Source of the DNA: CAZSDU01 sp964605775
GTDB lineage: Bacteria; Bacteroidota; Bacteroidia; Bacteroidales; FEN-979
Direction: 5' to 3'
Assembly (NCBI GenBank): GCA_964605775.1
Contig: CAZSDU010000030.1
Location: 1 to 31,397 of the forward strand
Length of the DNA: 31,397 bases
Numbering within the stretch: position 1 is the stretch's first letter; every line of letters starts with the position of its first letter. Position numbers and translations under genes: made by a program. The notes below the pieces were generated by a model, which saw nothing but the letters and a program-made list of their open reading frames with translations, had not been told where the DNA came from and did no database searches. Shown here one piece after another: positions 15,825 through 24,699 of this stretch.

Positions 15825-18623
15825 TTATTTGTCAATGGATATTTTAGGCAGCCGGAAATAAAAGCAAGCTCCTTCCTTGGTTTTAGATTCCGCCCTGATG
15901 CTTCCTTCATGGCGTTGGATAATCCGGTGAACAATGGTCAGACCGATACCTGTTCCGGGGAATTCCTCTGTTGTATGTAACCGCTGAAAGACGCCGAATA
16001 ATTTTCCGGCATATTTCATGTCGAAACCCGCTCCGTTATCACATATATATAACTCACAGGGGGTATTTCCATCCTGGGATAAAATTCCAAAACGGATTTT
16101 TGGCTGATCCACTTTACTGGAAAATTTAAAGGCATTATTCAGCAGGTTGTACAAGGCGATTTTAAGCAGAGAGGAATCGGCTGAAACTTTAACCCCCTGA
16201 GAAATGTCCAGAATATATTCTTTTGAAGGGTATTCAAGGTTCAGGTCATGACAAATGGATGAGACCATTTCGGAAACATCCACAAGTTCAATTTTCATGC
16301 TCTGCCTGCTGACTCTCGAAAGATTCAGCATGTCATCGATCAGATGAGACATTCTCTGGCTGGCCGCCCTGATTCGGTGAAGAAAACCCTGCCCTTGTTC
16401 GTTCAGTGAAGAGCAATGATCCTCTAACAATGCCTGGCTGAAGCCATCAAGGCTGCGAAGAGGAGCACGCAGGTCATGGGACACAGAATAACTGAAACTC
16501 TCCAGTTCTTTATTGGCTATTTCAAGGGAAATGGTCCTTTCTTTGACCCTTTGCTCCAGTTCAAGGTTCAGCTGTTTAATTTCTTCCTGTATTTTCCTTG
16601 ATTCCGTAACATCTTCAAACAACACTGCAAATTGATTTTTACCCGGGCTGAAAGCCATCACGCGGTAAAACCGCTGAAGGCTGGCATTGAACTGTTCAAA
16701 GGTTACAGGTTCACCGGTAAGCGCCACATGGCCATATTTCTCAATCCATTCTGTTTCAAGATTGGGTAGTATCTCTCTGACATTTCTGCCAATAATGTCA
16801 TAAGCCTTTAATCCGGTCAGTTGTTCGAAAGCAGGGTTGATATCAAGGAAGCAATAATCCACCGCTTTACCGTTTTTATCACAGATAATTTCGTGCAGGG
16901 CAAAACCTTCTACCATACTTGAAAACAGCATTCGGTAACGCTTCTCGCTTTTCACGAGAGAAGCCTGAATTTTTTTCTGCTGTGTGAGATCCTGGATAAA
17001 AGCAAGGGTGGCCGGGCCGTCGCTTAAGGTTATGATGATGGTATTTACAAAGAAGGGGAAGAAATTACCGTCTTTACGGATGCCTATGGTTTCATAAGCA
17101 TCAATAACGGCCACATGGTTTTCCCGTTTTTGGTTTCTTTCTACGATTACCCTCTTATGATCCGGATGAATCAATTCGCCCAGGTGGATTTCAAGAAGCT
17201 CATCCGGTTTTTTATATCCAAAAATTCCTGCATAAGTCTGATTACAGAAAAGATGTTTTCCTTTTCTAGAAATACCAATGCCAATGGGTGCATTTTCAAA
17301 TATTGACCGGAAGCGTGTTTCACTTTCGAAAATGGCTTGTTCCCCTTTTTTTCTTTCTGTGATATCACGGATGATGGATTGAATATACGTCCTGTTCTTA
17401 ATTTCAATGCTCCTGGCGCTTAATTCGATGGGGAAGATGCTGCCATCTTTCCTGATTTGAGCAGATTCAAAAATGATCCCCTTTTTGAGTATGATTTCCT
17501 GCATCCGGTCTTCCAGTAACTCTTTGAAGCTTGGCGCCACCAGGGAGTCGACCGTCATACCAATCAATTCTTCCCGGGAATAGCCATAAGCCTGAAGCGC
17601 TTTTTCATTGCAATCTACAATCTTATGATCTCCCCACTCAACCAGAAGAATGATGTCGTTGGCGTATTTCATCAAGTATTCGTAATGTTTCGAAAGCACT
17701 TCTTTTTGAAGTTCTATCTCATATAAGGATTTGAAATGTTCCTTTTTTCGCTGGTTGAGAATCATCAGAAGAAAAAACCCAATAAAAAGAATTAAGAAAA
17801 AGGCAGAAATCGCAATTGCAATGGTCCAGAATTTCATGGGTGCCAAAACTTCTGTTCGATCGGTCTTACTGACCATATACCATGGAGTTCCTTCAATCTT
17901 TAAGATGTATGCGAGCACTGCTTTGTTCCTGTAATCATGGCCTTTCACGAAACCCTCCGTTCCCCTTATGGCCATGGCAGCNNNNNNNNNNNNNNNNNNN
18001 NNNNNNNNNNNNNNNNNNNNNNNNNNNNNNNNNNNNNNNNNNNNNNNNNNNNNNNNNNNNNNNNNNNNNNNNNNNNNNNNNTAAAAATCGATATGAAGAC
18101 CGTCATGACGCTCGCAGAAATAAAAGTCCGAAAAACGGTAATTTTTTTCACGGAAAGCTTTCCGAATCATGGTGGAAGATTGAATCCCCAGCATTTTTTC
18201 ATTTTCGATGAGGCTGAGATATATCCTTCCGGTGGAATCGGTGATCATAATGTCCTGGTAGCCATAATAATCCTGGAGAGGAAAAAAGTGTGATTTGAGT
18301 GCATTTTTGAACTTGACATGATCGGGATCATCGAGAAACAGGTTTAATTCCTCTGGAAAATTATGACTTTCCATCAGCACCATGGCATCGCTGGTTCTTT
18401 CTTTCATCCAGTTTCGGATTTCATCCGACTTATATTGGGCAATTGACTGCAGGGTTTTTGCTTCAGCCATGATCAGCGACTGCCTGGCATATTTCAGGAT
18501 GATCAGTGAAATGACAATAATGATGCAGGTAAGGACTAAAAATATGCCCCAATAAATCCACTGGACCCGATTTTTTGAAAATGGGGCTGGCATAACACGA
18601 TTGTTTTGATAAAGATACGACAT
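15825..18623 (-). CDS. Membrane PAS-domain sensor histidine kinase (interrupted by an assembly gap)
   Basis: Residues here count the N run as 34 unknown residues (181-214). TM1 spans about 23-45. A periplasmic PDC/Cache-like sensor follows (about 46-262), then TM2 (about 265-288). Three PAS domains follow (about 314-425, 435-550 and 560-675), and a coiled linker leads to HisKA with His716 in SHDLRAPLRS. The HATPase domain has YNLLNNAFKFS (825-835), DNGAGF (862-867) and GTGIGL (890-895). The kinase core resembles bacteriophytochrome-type kinases that signal to Rcp1-like receivers, as encoded next door. The frame stays open across the N run. Related sensors seem to have about 70-80 residues where 34 are shown, so the real gap is probably longer. 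The initial Met could also be residue 11 (18593). The ligand is unknown. Confidence 0.9.
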   Translation of the reverse strand: MSYLYQNNRVMPAPFSKNRVQWIYWGIFLVLTCIIIVISLIILKYARQSLIMAEAKTLQSIAQYKSDEIRNWMKERTSDAMVLMESHNFPEELNLFLDDPDHVKFKNALKSHFFPLQDYYGYQDIMITDSTGRIYLSLIENEKMLGIQSSTMIRKAFREKNYRFSDFYFCERHDGLHIDFXXXXXXXXXXXXXXXXXXXXXXXXXXXXXXXXXXAAMAIRGTEGFVKGHDYRNKAVLAYILKIEGTPWYMVSKTDRTEVLAPMKFWTIAIAISAFFLILFIGFFLLMILNQRKKEHFKSLYEIELQKEVLSKHYEYLMKYANDIILLVEWGDHKIVDCNEKALQAYGYSREELIGMTVDSLVAPSFKELLEDRMQEIILKKGIIFESAQIRKDGSIFPIELSARSIEIKNRTYIQSIIRDITERKKGEQAIFESETRFRSIFENAPIGIGISRKGKHLFCNQTYAGIFGYKKPDELLEIHLGELIHPDHKRVIVERNQKRENHVAVIDAYETIGIRKDGNFFPFFVNTIIITLSDGPATLAFIQDLTQQKKIQASLVKSEKRYRMLFSSMVEGFALHEIICDKNGKAVDYCFLDINPAFEQLTGLKAYDIIGRNVREILPNLETEWIEKYGHVALTGEPVTFEQFNASLQRFYRVMAFSPGKNQFAVLFEDVTESRKIQEEIKQLNLELEQRVKERTISLEIANKELESFSYSVSHDLRAPLRSLDGFSQALLEDHCSSLNEQGQGFLHRIRAASQRMSHLIDDMLNLSRVSRQSMKIELVDVSEMVSSICHDLNLEYPSKEYILDISQGVKVSADSSLLKIALYNLLNNAFKFSSKVDQPKIRFGILSQDGNTPCELYICDNGAGFDMKYAGKLFGVFQRLHTTEEFPGTGIGLTIVHRIIQRHEGSIRAESKTKEGACFYFRLPKISIDK
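17982..18081. other. Assembly gap (100 N) in the sensor domain
   Basis: A run of exactly 100 N interrupts the extracytoplasmic sensor coding region. Unlike the first gap, the flanks share no duplicated sequence, so real bases are missing and the length is probably a placeholder. Confidence 0.97.
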
Positions 18624-18710
18624 TAAAAAGAAATTAATCTTAAAAAATTTTAATGAAGAAAATTTTCAAATGCTGAATTCAAGTATAGTATTTTTTATTA
18701 GACATTGCAA

Positions 18711-18745
18711 TAAAAAAACGGTTGCTCCAATGAAGGAACAACCGT
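18711..18745 (-). terminator. Rho-independent terminator of ppdK
   Basis: On the minus strand an 11-base-pair stem (18735-18745 with 18718-18728, one mismatch) closes a 6-base loop and is followed by seven T residues (complement of the A run at 18711-18718). It lies 27 bases beyond the ppdK stop. Confidence 0.88.
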
Positions 18746-18771
18746 CAAAAATTAAACCTGGTAATTAACAA

Positions 18772-21573
18772 TTACTTTTTCCTGGCAGCAACTTTTTTTA
18801 CTGCAGTTTTCTTGGCTACGGGTCGGGTCGTAGCCTTCCCTTTATTCTGTTTGATCACGGCCTGGGCAGCAGCCAAACGGGCGATGGGAACGCGGAAAGG
18901 AGAGCAGCTTACATAGCTGAATCCCAGTGAATGGCAGAATTCAACGGAAGCAGGTTCACCGCCATGTTCACCGCAGATACCGATCTTCAGGTCTTTGCGG
19001 GTCGAGCGACCTTTTTCGACAGCGATTTTCATCAACTGGCCAACGCCTTCGAAGTCAATTACCTGGAAGGGGTCAACCGGGAGGATTTTCTGTTCCACAT
19101 ATTCGGGAACAAATCCACCGATATCATCGCGTGAGAAACCGAAGGTCATCTGGGTAAGGTCGTTGGTTCCGAAGGAGAAGAACTGGGCTGTCTGTGCAAT
19201 TTTATCTGCAGTGAGGGCAGCACGCGGGATCTCGATCATGGTTCCGACCAAATGAGGAATTTCCTTCACCTTGAACTTTTTACAGACTTCTGTATAAATC
19301 TCATCGATGATCATATACTGGTGCTTGAGTTCCTTTTCGGTACAGGTAACCGGGATCATGATTTCGGGGAATACCTTCTTTTTTGCTTTCAGCAATTCTG
19401 CTGTGGCTTCAAAAATGGCACGTACCTGCATTTCCGTGATTTCGGGGTAGGTGATACCCAGGCGGACGCCACGGTGTCCCATCATGGGGTTGGTTTCATG
19501 CAGGGCATCGGCACGGCGGTTGAATTCCTCTTTTGAGATATTGAGGCTGTCGGCAATTTTATTCCTGGCCTCTTGCTGCTGAGGGATGAATTCGTGAAGG
19601 GGTGGGTCAAGGGTACGAATGGTAACAGGGAATCCATCCATGGCCGCCAGGGTTTGTTTGATGTCTTCCTTGACAAAGGGATAGAGTTCATTCAAAGCTT
19701 TACGACGTTCTTCTTCTGTTTTTGAAGCGATCATTTTACGGAGGAGGAAGAGGGGTTTTTCGGCATTTTTCCCGTAGAACATATGTTCAGTACGGAAAAG
19801 ACCGATGCCCTCAGCTCCGAATGCGCGTGCCTTGGCAGCATCTTCCGGCGTATCGGCATTGGTACGTATTTTCATGGTGCGAACGGCATCACATAATCTC
19901 ATGAAGGCTTGAAAATCGGGGTTTTCTTCAGCAGCTTTGATCATCGGGATCTGACCGTTATAGATATATCCTTTTGAACCGTTCAGTGAAATATAATCCC
20001 CTTCTCTCAGGGTGAGGTCGCCTACTTTCATGGTTTTCTTTGCTGCTTCTATCTTGATGCTACCTGCACCGACAATGCAGCATTTACCCCAGCCTCTTGC
20101 CACGAGGGCAGCATGTGAGGTCATTCCCCCGCGGGCAGTCAGAATGGCTTGAGCGGAACGCATCCCTTCGATGTCTTCAGGGTTGGTTTCTTCACGTACA
20201 AGAATTACAGTTTTGCCTTTCTTGGTCCAGGCAACAGCTTCTTCTGAGGTAAATACGATCTGTCCGGTAGCGCCTCCGGGACCAGCAGGCAAACCTTTGG
20301 CCACTGGTTTGGTGTTTTTTTCGGCTTTGGGATCGAGGATAGGGTGGAGGAGTTCATCCAATTGTGATGGTTCAACACGGGAAACGGCTTCTTCCTTTGT
20401 GATGAGTTTTTCATTGTACATATCAACGGCCATCTTAACAGCCGCCGGTCCATTGCGTTTACCAACGCGGCATTGCAACATATACAGTTTCCCATCCTGG
20501 ATAGTGAACTCTATGTCGAGCATGTTGCGGTAGTGTTTTTCAAGGGAACGCTCAATTTTATGCAGGGCTTTGTAAACTACAGGCATGGCCGTTTCCAAAG
20601 ACTGCAGTTTTTTGGTATGCTCATTTTTCCCGATTTCATTAATGGGGTTAGGGGTACGTATACCTGCAACCACATCTTCACCCTGAGCATTGGCTAACCA
20701 TTCGCCATAAAAATAATTTTCACCGGTAGCCGGGTTACGGGTAAAGGCCACTCCAGTGGCTGAAGAATCACCCATATTTCCGAATACCATCGACTGGACA
20801 TTGACGGCTGTTCCCCATTCGTCGGGAATGCCTTCAAACCTGCGGTATGATATGGCACGTTTCCCGTTCCAGCTCTGGAATACTGCTCCGATAGCTCCCC
20901 AAAGCTGTTCCATCGGATCTTCCGGGAAAGGTTTACCCAGCACTTTTTTTACCACTTTTTTATAGATATCGATCAGGCTTTTCAAATCTTCTTCGGTCAA
21001 CTGAGTGTCACTGTAATACCCTTTGGTTTCCTTCATCTTATGAAGTTCCCGCTCGAGTTGAACGCGAACGCCCATACCCTCTCTGGGTTCAATTCCGGCA
21101 GCTTTTTCCATGACCACATCGGAATACATCTGAATCAGCCTGCGTTGTGAATCATAAACAAAACGCGGATTTTTGGTCTTTTTTATCAGCCCTTCACGGG
21201 TGAAATCGTTTAAACCTACGTTAAGGACGGTTTCCATCATACCTGGCATCGAAGCGCGCGCTCCTGACCTGACAGATACAAGCAGGGGATTGGTCTTGTC
21301 CCCGAAGATGGCGCCCATTTCTTTTTCAGTTCTTTTCAGACAGTCGGCGATCTGCTTTTTTAATTCCCGGGGATAAGTTTTATTGTTCTGCTGGTAATAC
21401 GTGCAGACTTCTGTTGTGATCGTAAAGCCGGCTGGAACCGGTAACCCGATATTAACCATTTCAGCGAGGTTGGCCCCTTTGCCACCCAAAAGATTTTTCA
21501 TATCCGCTTTTCCTTCGGCTTTTTTACCTCCAAAAAAGTACACAAACTTTTTTTCTTTAGCTTGATTTGCCAT
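18772..21573 (-). CDS. ppdK: Pyruvate, phosphate dikinase
   Basis: PPDK interconverts pyruvate + ATP + Pi and PEP + AMP + PPi. In Bacteroidetes it serves gluconeogenesis or PPi-linked glycolysis. The 933 aa show the N-terminal ATP-grasp domain (LLGGKGANLAEM at 28-39, SVRSGARASMPGMMETVLN at 100-118), the swivelling phosphohistidine domain (GGMTSHAALVARGWGKCC, His487) and the C-terminal PEP/pyruvate barrel (FRTEHMF, ETNPMMGHRGVRL, catalytic Cys867 in GICGEHGG). The conserved part ends at RVPIARLAAAQAVIKQ near residue 909. A tail of about 24 residues follows, made of Lys, Arg, Ala, Thr, Val and Pro with ten basic and no acidic residues. This is unusual for the family. The gene has its own promoter (21612-21641) and terminator and is probably monocistronic. 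Confidence 0.97.
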   Translation of the reverse strand: MANQAKEKKFVYFFGGKKAEGKADMKNLLGGKGANLAEMVNIGLPVPAGFTITTEVCTYYQQNNKTYPRELKKQIADCLKRTEKEMGAIFGDKTNPLLVSVRSGARASMPGMMETVLNVGLNDFTREGLIKKTKNPRFVYDSQRRLIQMYSDVVMEKAAGIEPREGMGVRVQLERELHKMKETKGYYSDTQLTEEDLKSLIDIYKKVVKKVLGKPFPEDPMEQLWGAIGAVFQSWNGKRAISYRRFEGIPDEWGTAVNVQSMVFGNMGDSSATGVAFTRNPATGENYFYGEWLANAQGEDVVAGIRTPNPINEIGKNEHTKKLQSLETAMPVVYKALHKIERSLEKHYRNMLDIEFTIQDGKLYMLQCRVGKRNGPAAVKMAVDMYNEKLITKEEAVSRVEPSQLDELLHPILDPKAEKNTKPVAKGLPAGPGGATGQIVFTSEEAVAWTKKGKTVILVREETNPEDIEGMRSAQAILTARGGMTSHAALVARGWGKCCIVGAGSIKIEAAKKTMKVGDLTLREGDYISLNGSKGYIYNGQIPMIKAAEENPDFQAFMRLCDAVRTMKIRTNADTPEDAAKARAFGAEGIGLFRTEHMFYGKNAEKPLFLLRKMIASKTEEERRKALNELYPFVKEDIKQTLAAMDGFPVTIRTLDPPLHEFIPQQQEARNKIADSLNISKEEFNRRADALHETNPMMGHRGVRLGITYPEITEMQVRAIFEATAELLKAKKKVFPEIMIPVTCTEKELKHQYMIIDEIYTEVCKKFKVKEIPHLVGTMIEIPRAALTADKIAQTAQFFSFGTNDLTQMTFGFSRDDIGGFVPEYVEQKILPVDPFQVIDFEGVGQLMKIAVEKGRSTRKDLKIGICGEHGGEPASVEFCHSLGFSYVSCSPFRVPIARLAAAQAVIKQNKGKATTRPVAKKTAVKKVAARKK

Positions 21574-21611
21574 GATTTACAATATTTTAGTTAGGATAAA
21601 ATTCAAGGCTG

Positions 21612-21641
21612 CAAAATTACAAGAAATTTCACCATGAGCAA
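21612..21641 (-). promoter_or_regulatory. Bacteroidetes-type promoter of ppdK
   Basis: Read on the minus strand, TTG (21639-21641) is followed after exactly 19 bases by TAATTTTG (21612-21619), a perfect TAnnTTTG box. Transcription would begin near 21605, giving a leader of about 30 bases. Confidence 0.75.
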
Positions 21642-21689
21642 TTTAAATCGGATTAATTTTTGCCGAAAAGATGTTTATTATGGATACTT

Positions 21690-22385
21690 TCAATAGGCTA
21701 ACTTTCCAATGTTCCCCATATTCCAGAGTATCCATTCCTGACGGCTTCTGAGGTATGAAGTCGGGTTGGAAGGATCCCATTTCCTGGGATTCGGCAAAAT
21801 CGCGGCCAATAGCGCTGATTCACCTGGCGTTAGTGCTGAAGCTTTTTTATTGAAATATGCCTTCGAAGCTGCTTCAGCGCCATAAATTCCTGGTCCCATC
21901 TCAATCACATTAAGATAGACTTCCATGATTCGCTTTTTACTCCAAATCAGTTCGATCAGAAAGGTAAAATATACTTCGAAGCCTTTTCTGACCCAGGAAC
22001 GCTGCGGCCAGAGAAAAACATTTTTTGCGGTTTGCTGAGAAATTGTGGAAGCACCCCTTAGCTTTTTCCCATGTTTTTTATCATTGTACTCGGCGGCTTT
22101 TTCAATGGCTTCAAGATCAAAGCCATGATGTTGGAAAAAGAGGTTGTCCTCTGAAGCCACTACCGCCAGTTGAAGGTTGGGTGAAATTTTTCCGAGGGCG
22201 ACCCAGTCTTTTTTTAGTTTAGTGTTTTCTCCTGGGGCAGCTTGTTCCGCGAGACGGAAAAGCATCAGCGGAGTTAAGGGAGGGTTGAGGAATCGGTAGA
22301 TCAACACCGCCAGAATACTGGAAAGGAAAAAGAACAGGAGACAGTATAAAGTCCATTTAAAAAAAGCCTTACGGAATTTTTTCAT
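21690..22385 (-). CDS. mtgA: Monofunctional biosynthetic peptidoglycan transglycosylase
   Basis: MtgA polymerises lipid II into glycan strands at the outer face of the inner membrane. The 231-aa protein has one N-terminal membrane anchor (about residues 10-31) and a single GT51 domain. The catalytic Glu79 lies in VVASEDNLFFQHHGFD, followed by GASTISQQTAKNVFL (residues 111-125) and KKRIMEVYLNVIEMG (150-164), the standard GT51 motifs. There is no transpeptidase domain. The gene starts 14 bases after the DUF4476 gene, so the two are probably co-transcribed. Confidence 0.95.
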   Translation of the reverse strand: MKKFRKAFFKWTLYCLLFFFLSSILAVLIYRFLNPPLTPLMLFRLAEQAAPGENTKLKKDWVALGKISPNLQLAVVASEDNLFFQHHGFDLEAIEKAAEYNDKKHGKKLRGASTISQQTAKNVFLWPQRSWVRKGFEVYFTFLIELIWSKKRIMEVYLNVIEMGPGIYGAEAASKAYFNKKASALTPGESALLAAILPNPRKWDPSNPTSYLRSRQEWILWNMGNIGKLAY

Positions 22386-22399
22386 GGAGAATATTTCTT

Positions 22400-23269
22400 T
22401 TAATTTGATCTTCCCTGAATAAATTCGTTGAGATCTTCAATGGAAGATTCGAATTTGAAGGCATCATTCAAAAGATAATAATTCCCGATATCGTAGGTGT
22501 AGCGGTAAGCATATTTTGCAAATTCAAGCCTTGTGGTTTCAAACGTGAAAAGCATCATAATTTCTTTAACTTCAGCGGCAAAGAGGCAATTGGAAGCCGT
22601 GACCTGCTTGGCTATGGTGAGTTTGCTGTCTTCCAGAGTCCTGGCTGAAATGGTTTCCTTAACCTTACGGAAGTCAAGATCTGTGATCGGGTGGGGGCAA
22701 CCCACAGGCCCATGATAGCCCGGCATGATGTAAACCGGGTTTTCATGTGTCCCATGATCTTTTACATGAGCATTCCCCTGGCTTGTTACGGTCGTGGTTT
22801 GAACAGAGGTTGTGGAAGTGGTGCTGAACCCGGGCATGCTAATGGTGGTGGAAGTCACCTGCGTTTGCTGATTTCCGACCGGAAGGGGAGGTTCGGTGGA
22901 AAAAATAATCACATGACGGTTGGATGGAGGAGGCAGCACTTCTGCAAGCGGTATCTGGTTTAAAAACCGGATTACATATTCTCCTTTGTTGTTTTTCTTA
23001 ATGCTATAAGTGGTTTCAGTTCCCTGCTGGAAAAACAAAGTTTTATCGATGGGTGGTAATTTGGGATCTTCGAATACGATATTGACTTTATAGGAAGGTG
23101 CTGGTAAACCGGTTATCATGATATTGGTCTCAGGACTATCATTTTGGCGGATACCGTTCAAGATCAGTGAAAACTTTTCCCCCTGCTCGGTGAAAAAGAC
23201 CAGGTTGGTCAGTTGTGAAAAAACCCCAACCGGAAACAGCATGATTACAAGGAATAAAATTTTTTTCAT
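22400..23269 (-). CDS. Exported DUF4476 protein
   Basis: The upstream ATG at 23326 would add 19 residues before the signal peptide, so the ATG at 23269 is preferred (289 aa, starting MKKILFLVIMLF, likely cleaved after VFS). The N-terminal part (about residues 20-125) looks like a beta domain of the kind that often precedes DUF4476. A Ser/Thr-rich linker (about 145-175) follows. The C-terminal about 95 residues fit DUF4476: DFRKVKETISAR, TIAKQVTASNCLFAAEVKEIMMLFTFE, RLEFAKYAYRYTYDIGNYY and FKFESSIEDLNEFI. The domain's role is unknown; periplasmic or surface location is inferred. It is the first gene of a pair with mtgA. Confidence 0.88.
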   Translation of the reverse strand: MKKILFLVIMLFPVGVFSQLTNLVFFTEQGEKFSLILNGIRQNDSPETNIMITGLPAPSYKVNIVFEDPKLPPIDKTLFFQQGTETTYSIKKNNKGEYVIRFLNQIPLAEVLPPPSNRHVIIFSTEPPLPVGNQQTQVTSTTISMPGFSTTSTTSVQTTTVTSQGNAHVKDHGTHENPVYIMPGYHGPVGCPHPITDLDFRKVKETISARTLEDSKLTIAKQVTASNCLFAAEVKEIMMLFTFETTRLEFAKYAYRYTYDIGNYYLLNDAFKFESSIEDLNEFIQGRSN

Positions 23270-23331
23270 GATGTATGGGTGAATTGTTTGAATTGTCTTT
23301 CGACAAAAACTGTATTTGTACAACAAGGCTG

Positions 23332-23339
23332 CAAATGTA
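23332..23339 (-). promoter_or_regulatory. -7 box for the DUF4476-mtgA unit
   Basis: TACATTTG on the minus strand is a perfect TAnnTTTG box, with transcription expected near 23325 and a leader of about 55 bases to the ATG at 23269. It lies downstream of the longer in-frame ATG (23326) and so favours the shorter protein. No -33 TTG is seen at the usual spacing. Confidence 0.45.
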
Positions 23340-23385
23340 AGATTTTTTCATAATTTCGCACTTTCTCTCCAAAGCTATCCCGTCT

Positions 23386-24696
23386 ATGAGCAATTTTATT
23401 GGCATTCGGCATGAAGATAAGTACACCAGCGAGCGCAGGGCTCCCTTGACGCCAAAACATGTTGAATGGCTTGTTAAACACAAGAAACTTGACATTGTTG
23501 TCCAGACTTCTGAACGTCGCATCTTTCATGACGATGAATATCTAAAAGCCGGTGCGAAAATCGCGAAGGACCTCAAGAAGTGTTCTGTGATCTTCGGTGT
23601 GAAAGAAATGCCGGAGACGTTTTTTGAAGCAGAAAAGACATATGTGTTTTTTTCGCATGTCATCAAAGGACAACGCTATAACATGTCCATGCTGAAACGC
23701 ATGATGGAATTAAAATGCAACCTGATTGAATATGAAAGGGTGATTGACGAACAGGGAAAACGACTGATCTTTTTCGGTAGGTATGCAGGTATGGCTGGCA
23801 TGATTAACGCTCTCTGGGCGTTAGGACTTCGCCTGAAGGAACAGGGATTTCCTACTAATCTTTCACGCCTGAAACAAGCGCATCAATATCATTCCCTGAA
23901 AGAGGCAAAGGAAGATATATCCGGAATCGGTCAGATCATTGCTGAAAATGGTATTACCCATGAGTTAAGGCCATATGTCATCGGTTTTACCGGATATGGC
24001 AATGTGTCACAGGGCGCTCAGGAGATCTGCGGCTTACTTCCAGTCAAGGAGATTTCCCCGGAAAAACTGATTGAGCTCAACCGCAGGAAAAAGACTCCGG
24101 ACAATATTATTTATAAAGTTATATTCAAAGAAGCTGACCTGGTGGAACATATCAACGGAGAGGAATTCGATCTCCAGGATTATTATGCCAACCCTCAGCA
24201 CTACAAGAGTAAATTCGAACAATATGTTCCTCATCTGTCAATGCTGATCAATTGCATTTATTGGGATAAACGATACCCCCGGCTGATCACCAGGGAATAT
24301 CTAAAAAAATTATATGCCAAGGGACAGCCAAAGCTTAAGGTGATAGGCGACATCAGCTGCGACGTGGAAGGCTCCATCGAATGCACCTTGAAACCTGCAA
24401 TGATTGAAGAACCACTTTATGTATATGACCCTTTCAAAGGGGATATTACTACAGGCCACAAAGGCGATGGAATGCTGATCATGGCTGTTGACATACTTCC
24501 GGCTGAACTCCCCCGTGATGCTTCTGCAGGCTTTGGCGATGTCCTGGTAAATTTCGTGAAACCTATAGCCGATGCCGATTTTGATGAAGTATTTGAAGAC
24601 CTGGACCTGCCCCGGGCCATTAAGAAAGGTTTAATCCTCCATAAAGGTGAACTCACCCCCGACTATAAATACCTTGAAGATTTTCTGATTCATTGA
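23386..24696 (+). CDS. Lysine-ketoglutarate reductase (saccharopine-forming), LKR half
   Basis: The 436-aa protein resembles the N-terminal half of the animal/plant bifunctional enzyme AASS (LKR/SDH), which condenses lysine and 2-oxoglutarate to saccharopine with NADPH. The AlaDh/PNT-type fold begins GIRHEDKYTSERRAPLTPKH (residues 6-25). The nucleotide-binding region has VIGFTGYGNVSQGAQEI (198-214), and the segment DISCDVEGSIECTL matches the enzyme's substrate region. The next gene, 3 bases on, matches the saccharopine dehydrogenase half. Direction is likely lysine catabolism in the cytoplasm. A plain alanine-dehydrogenase role is less likely because of the AASS-specific motifs and the neighbour. 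Confidence 0.88.
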   Translation: MSNFIGIRHEDKYTSERRAPLTPKHVEWLVKHKKLDIVVQTSERRIFHDDEYLKAGAKIAKDLKKCSVIFGVKEMPETFFEAEKTYVFFSHVIKGQRYNMSMLKRMMELKCNLIEYERVIDEQGKRLIFFGRYAGMAGMINALWALGLRLKEQGFPTNLSRLKQAHQYHSLKEAKEDISGIGQIIAENGITHELRPYVIGFTGYGNVSQGAQEICGLLPVKEISPEKLIELNRRKKTPDNIIYKVIFKEADLVEHINGEEFDLQDYYANPQHYKSKFEQYVPHLSMLINCIYWDKRYPRLITREYLKKLYAKGQPKLKVIGDISCDVEGSIECTLKPAMIEEPLYVYDPFKGDITTGHKGDGMLIMAVDILPAELPRDASAGFGDVLVNFVKPIADADFDEVFEDLDLPRAIKKGLILHKGELTPDYKYLEDFLIH

Positions 24697-24699
24697 ACT

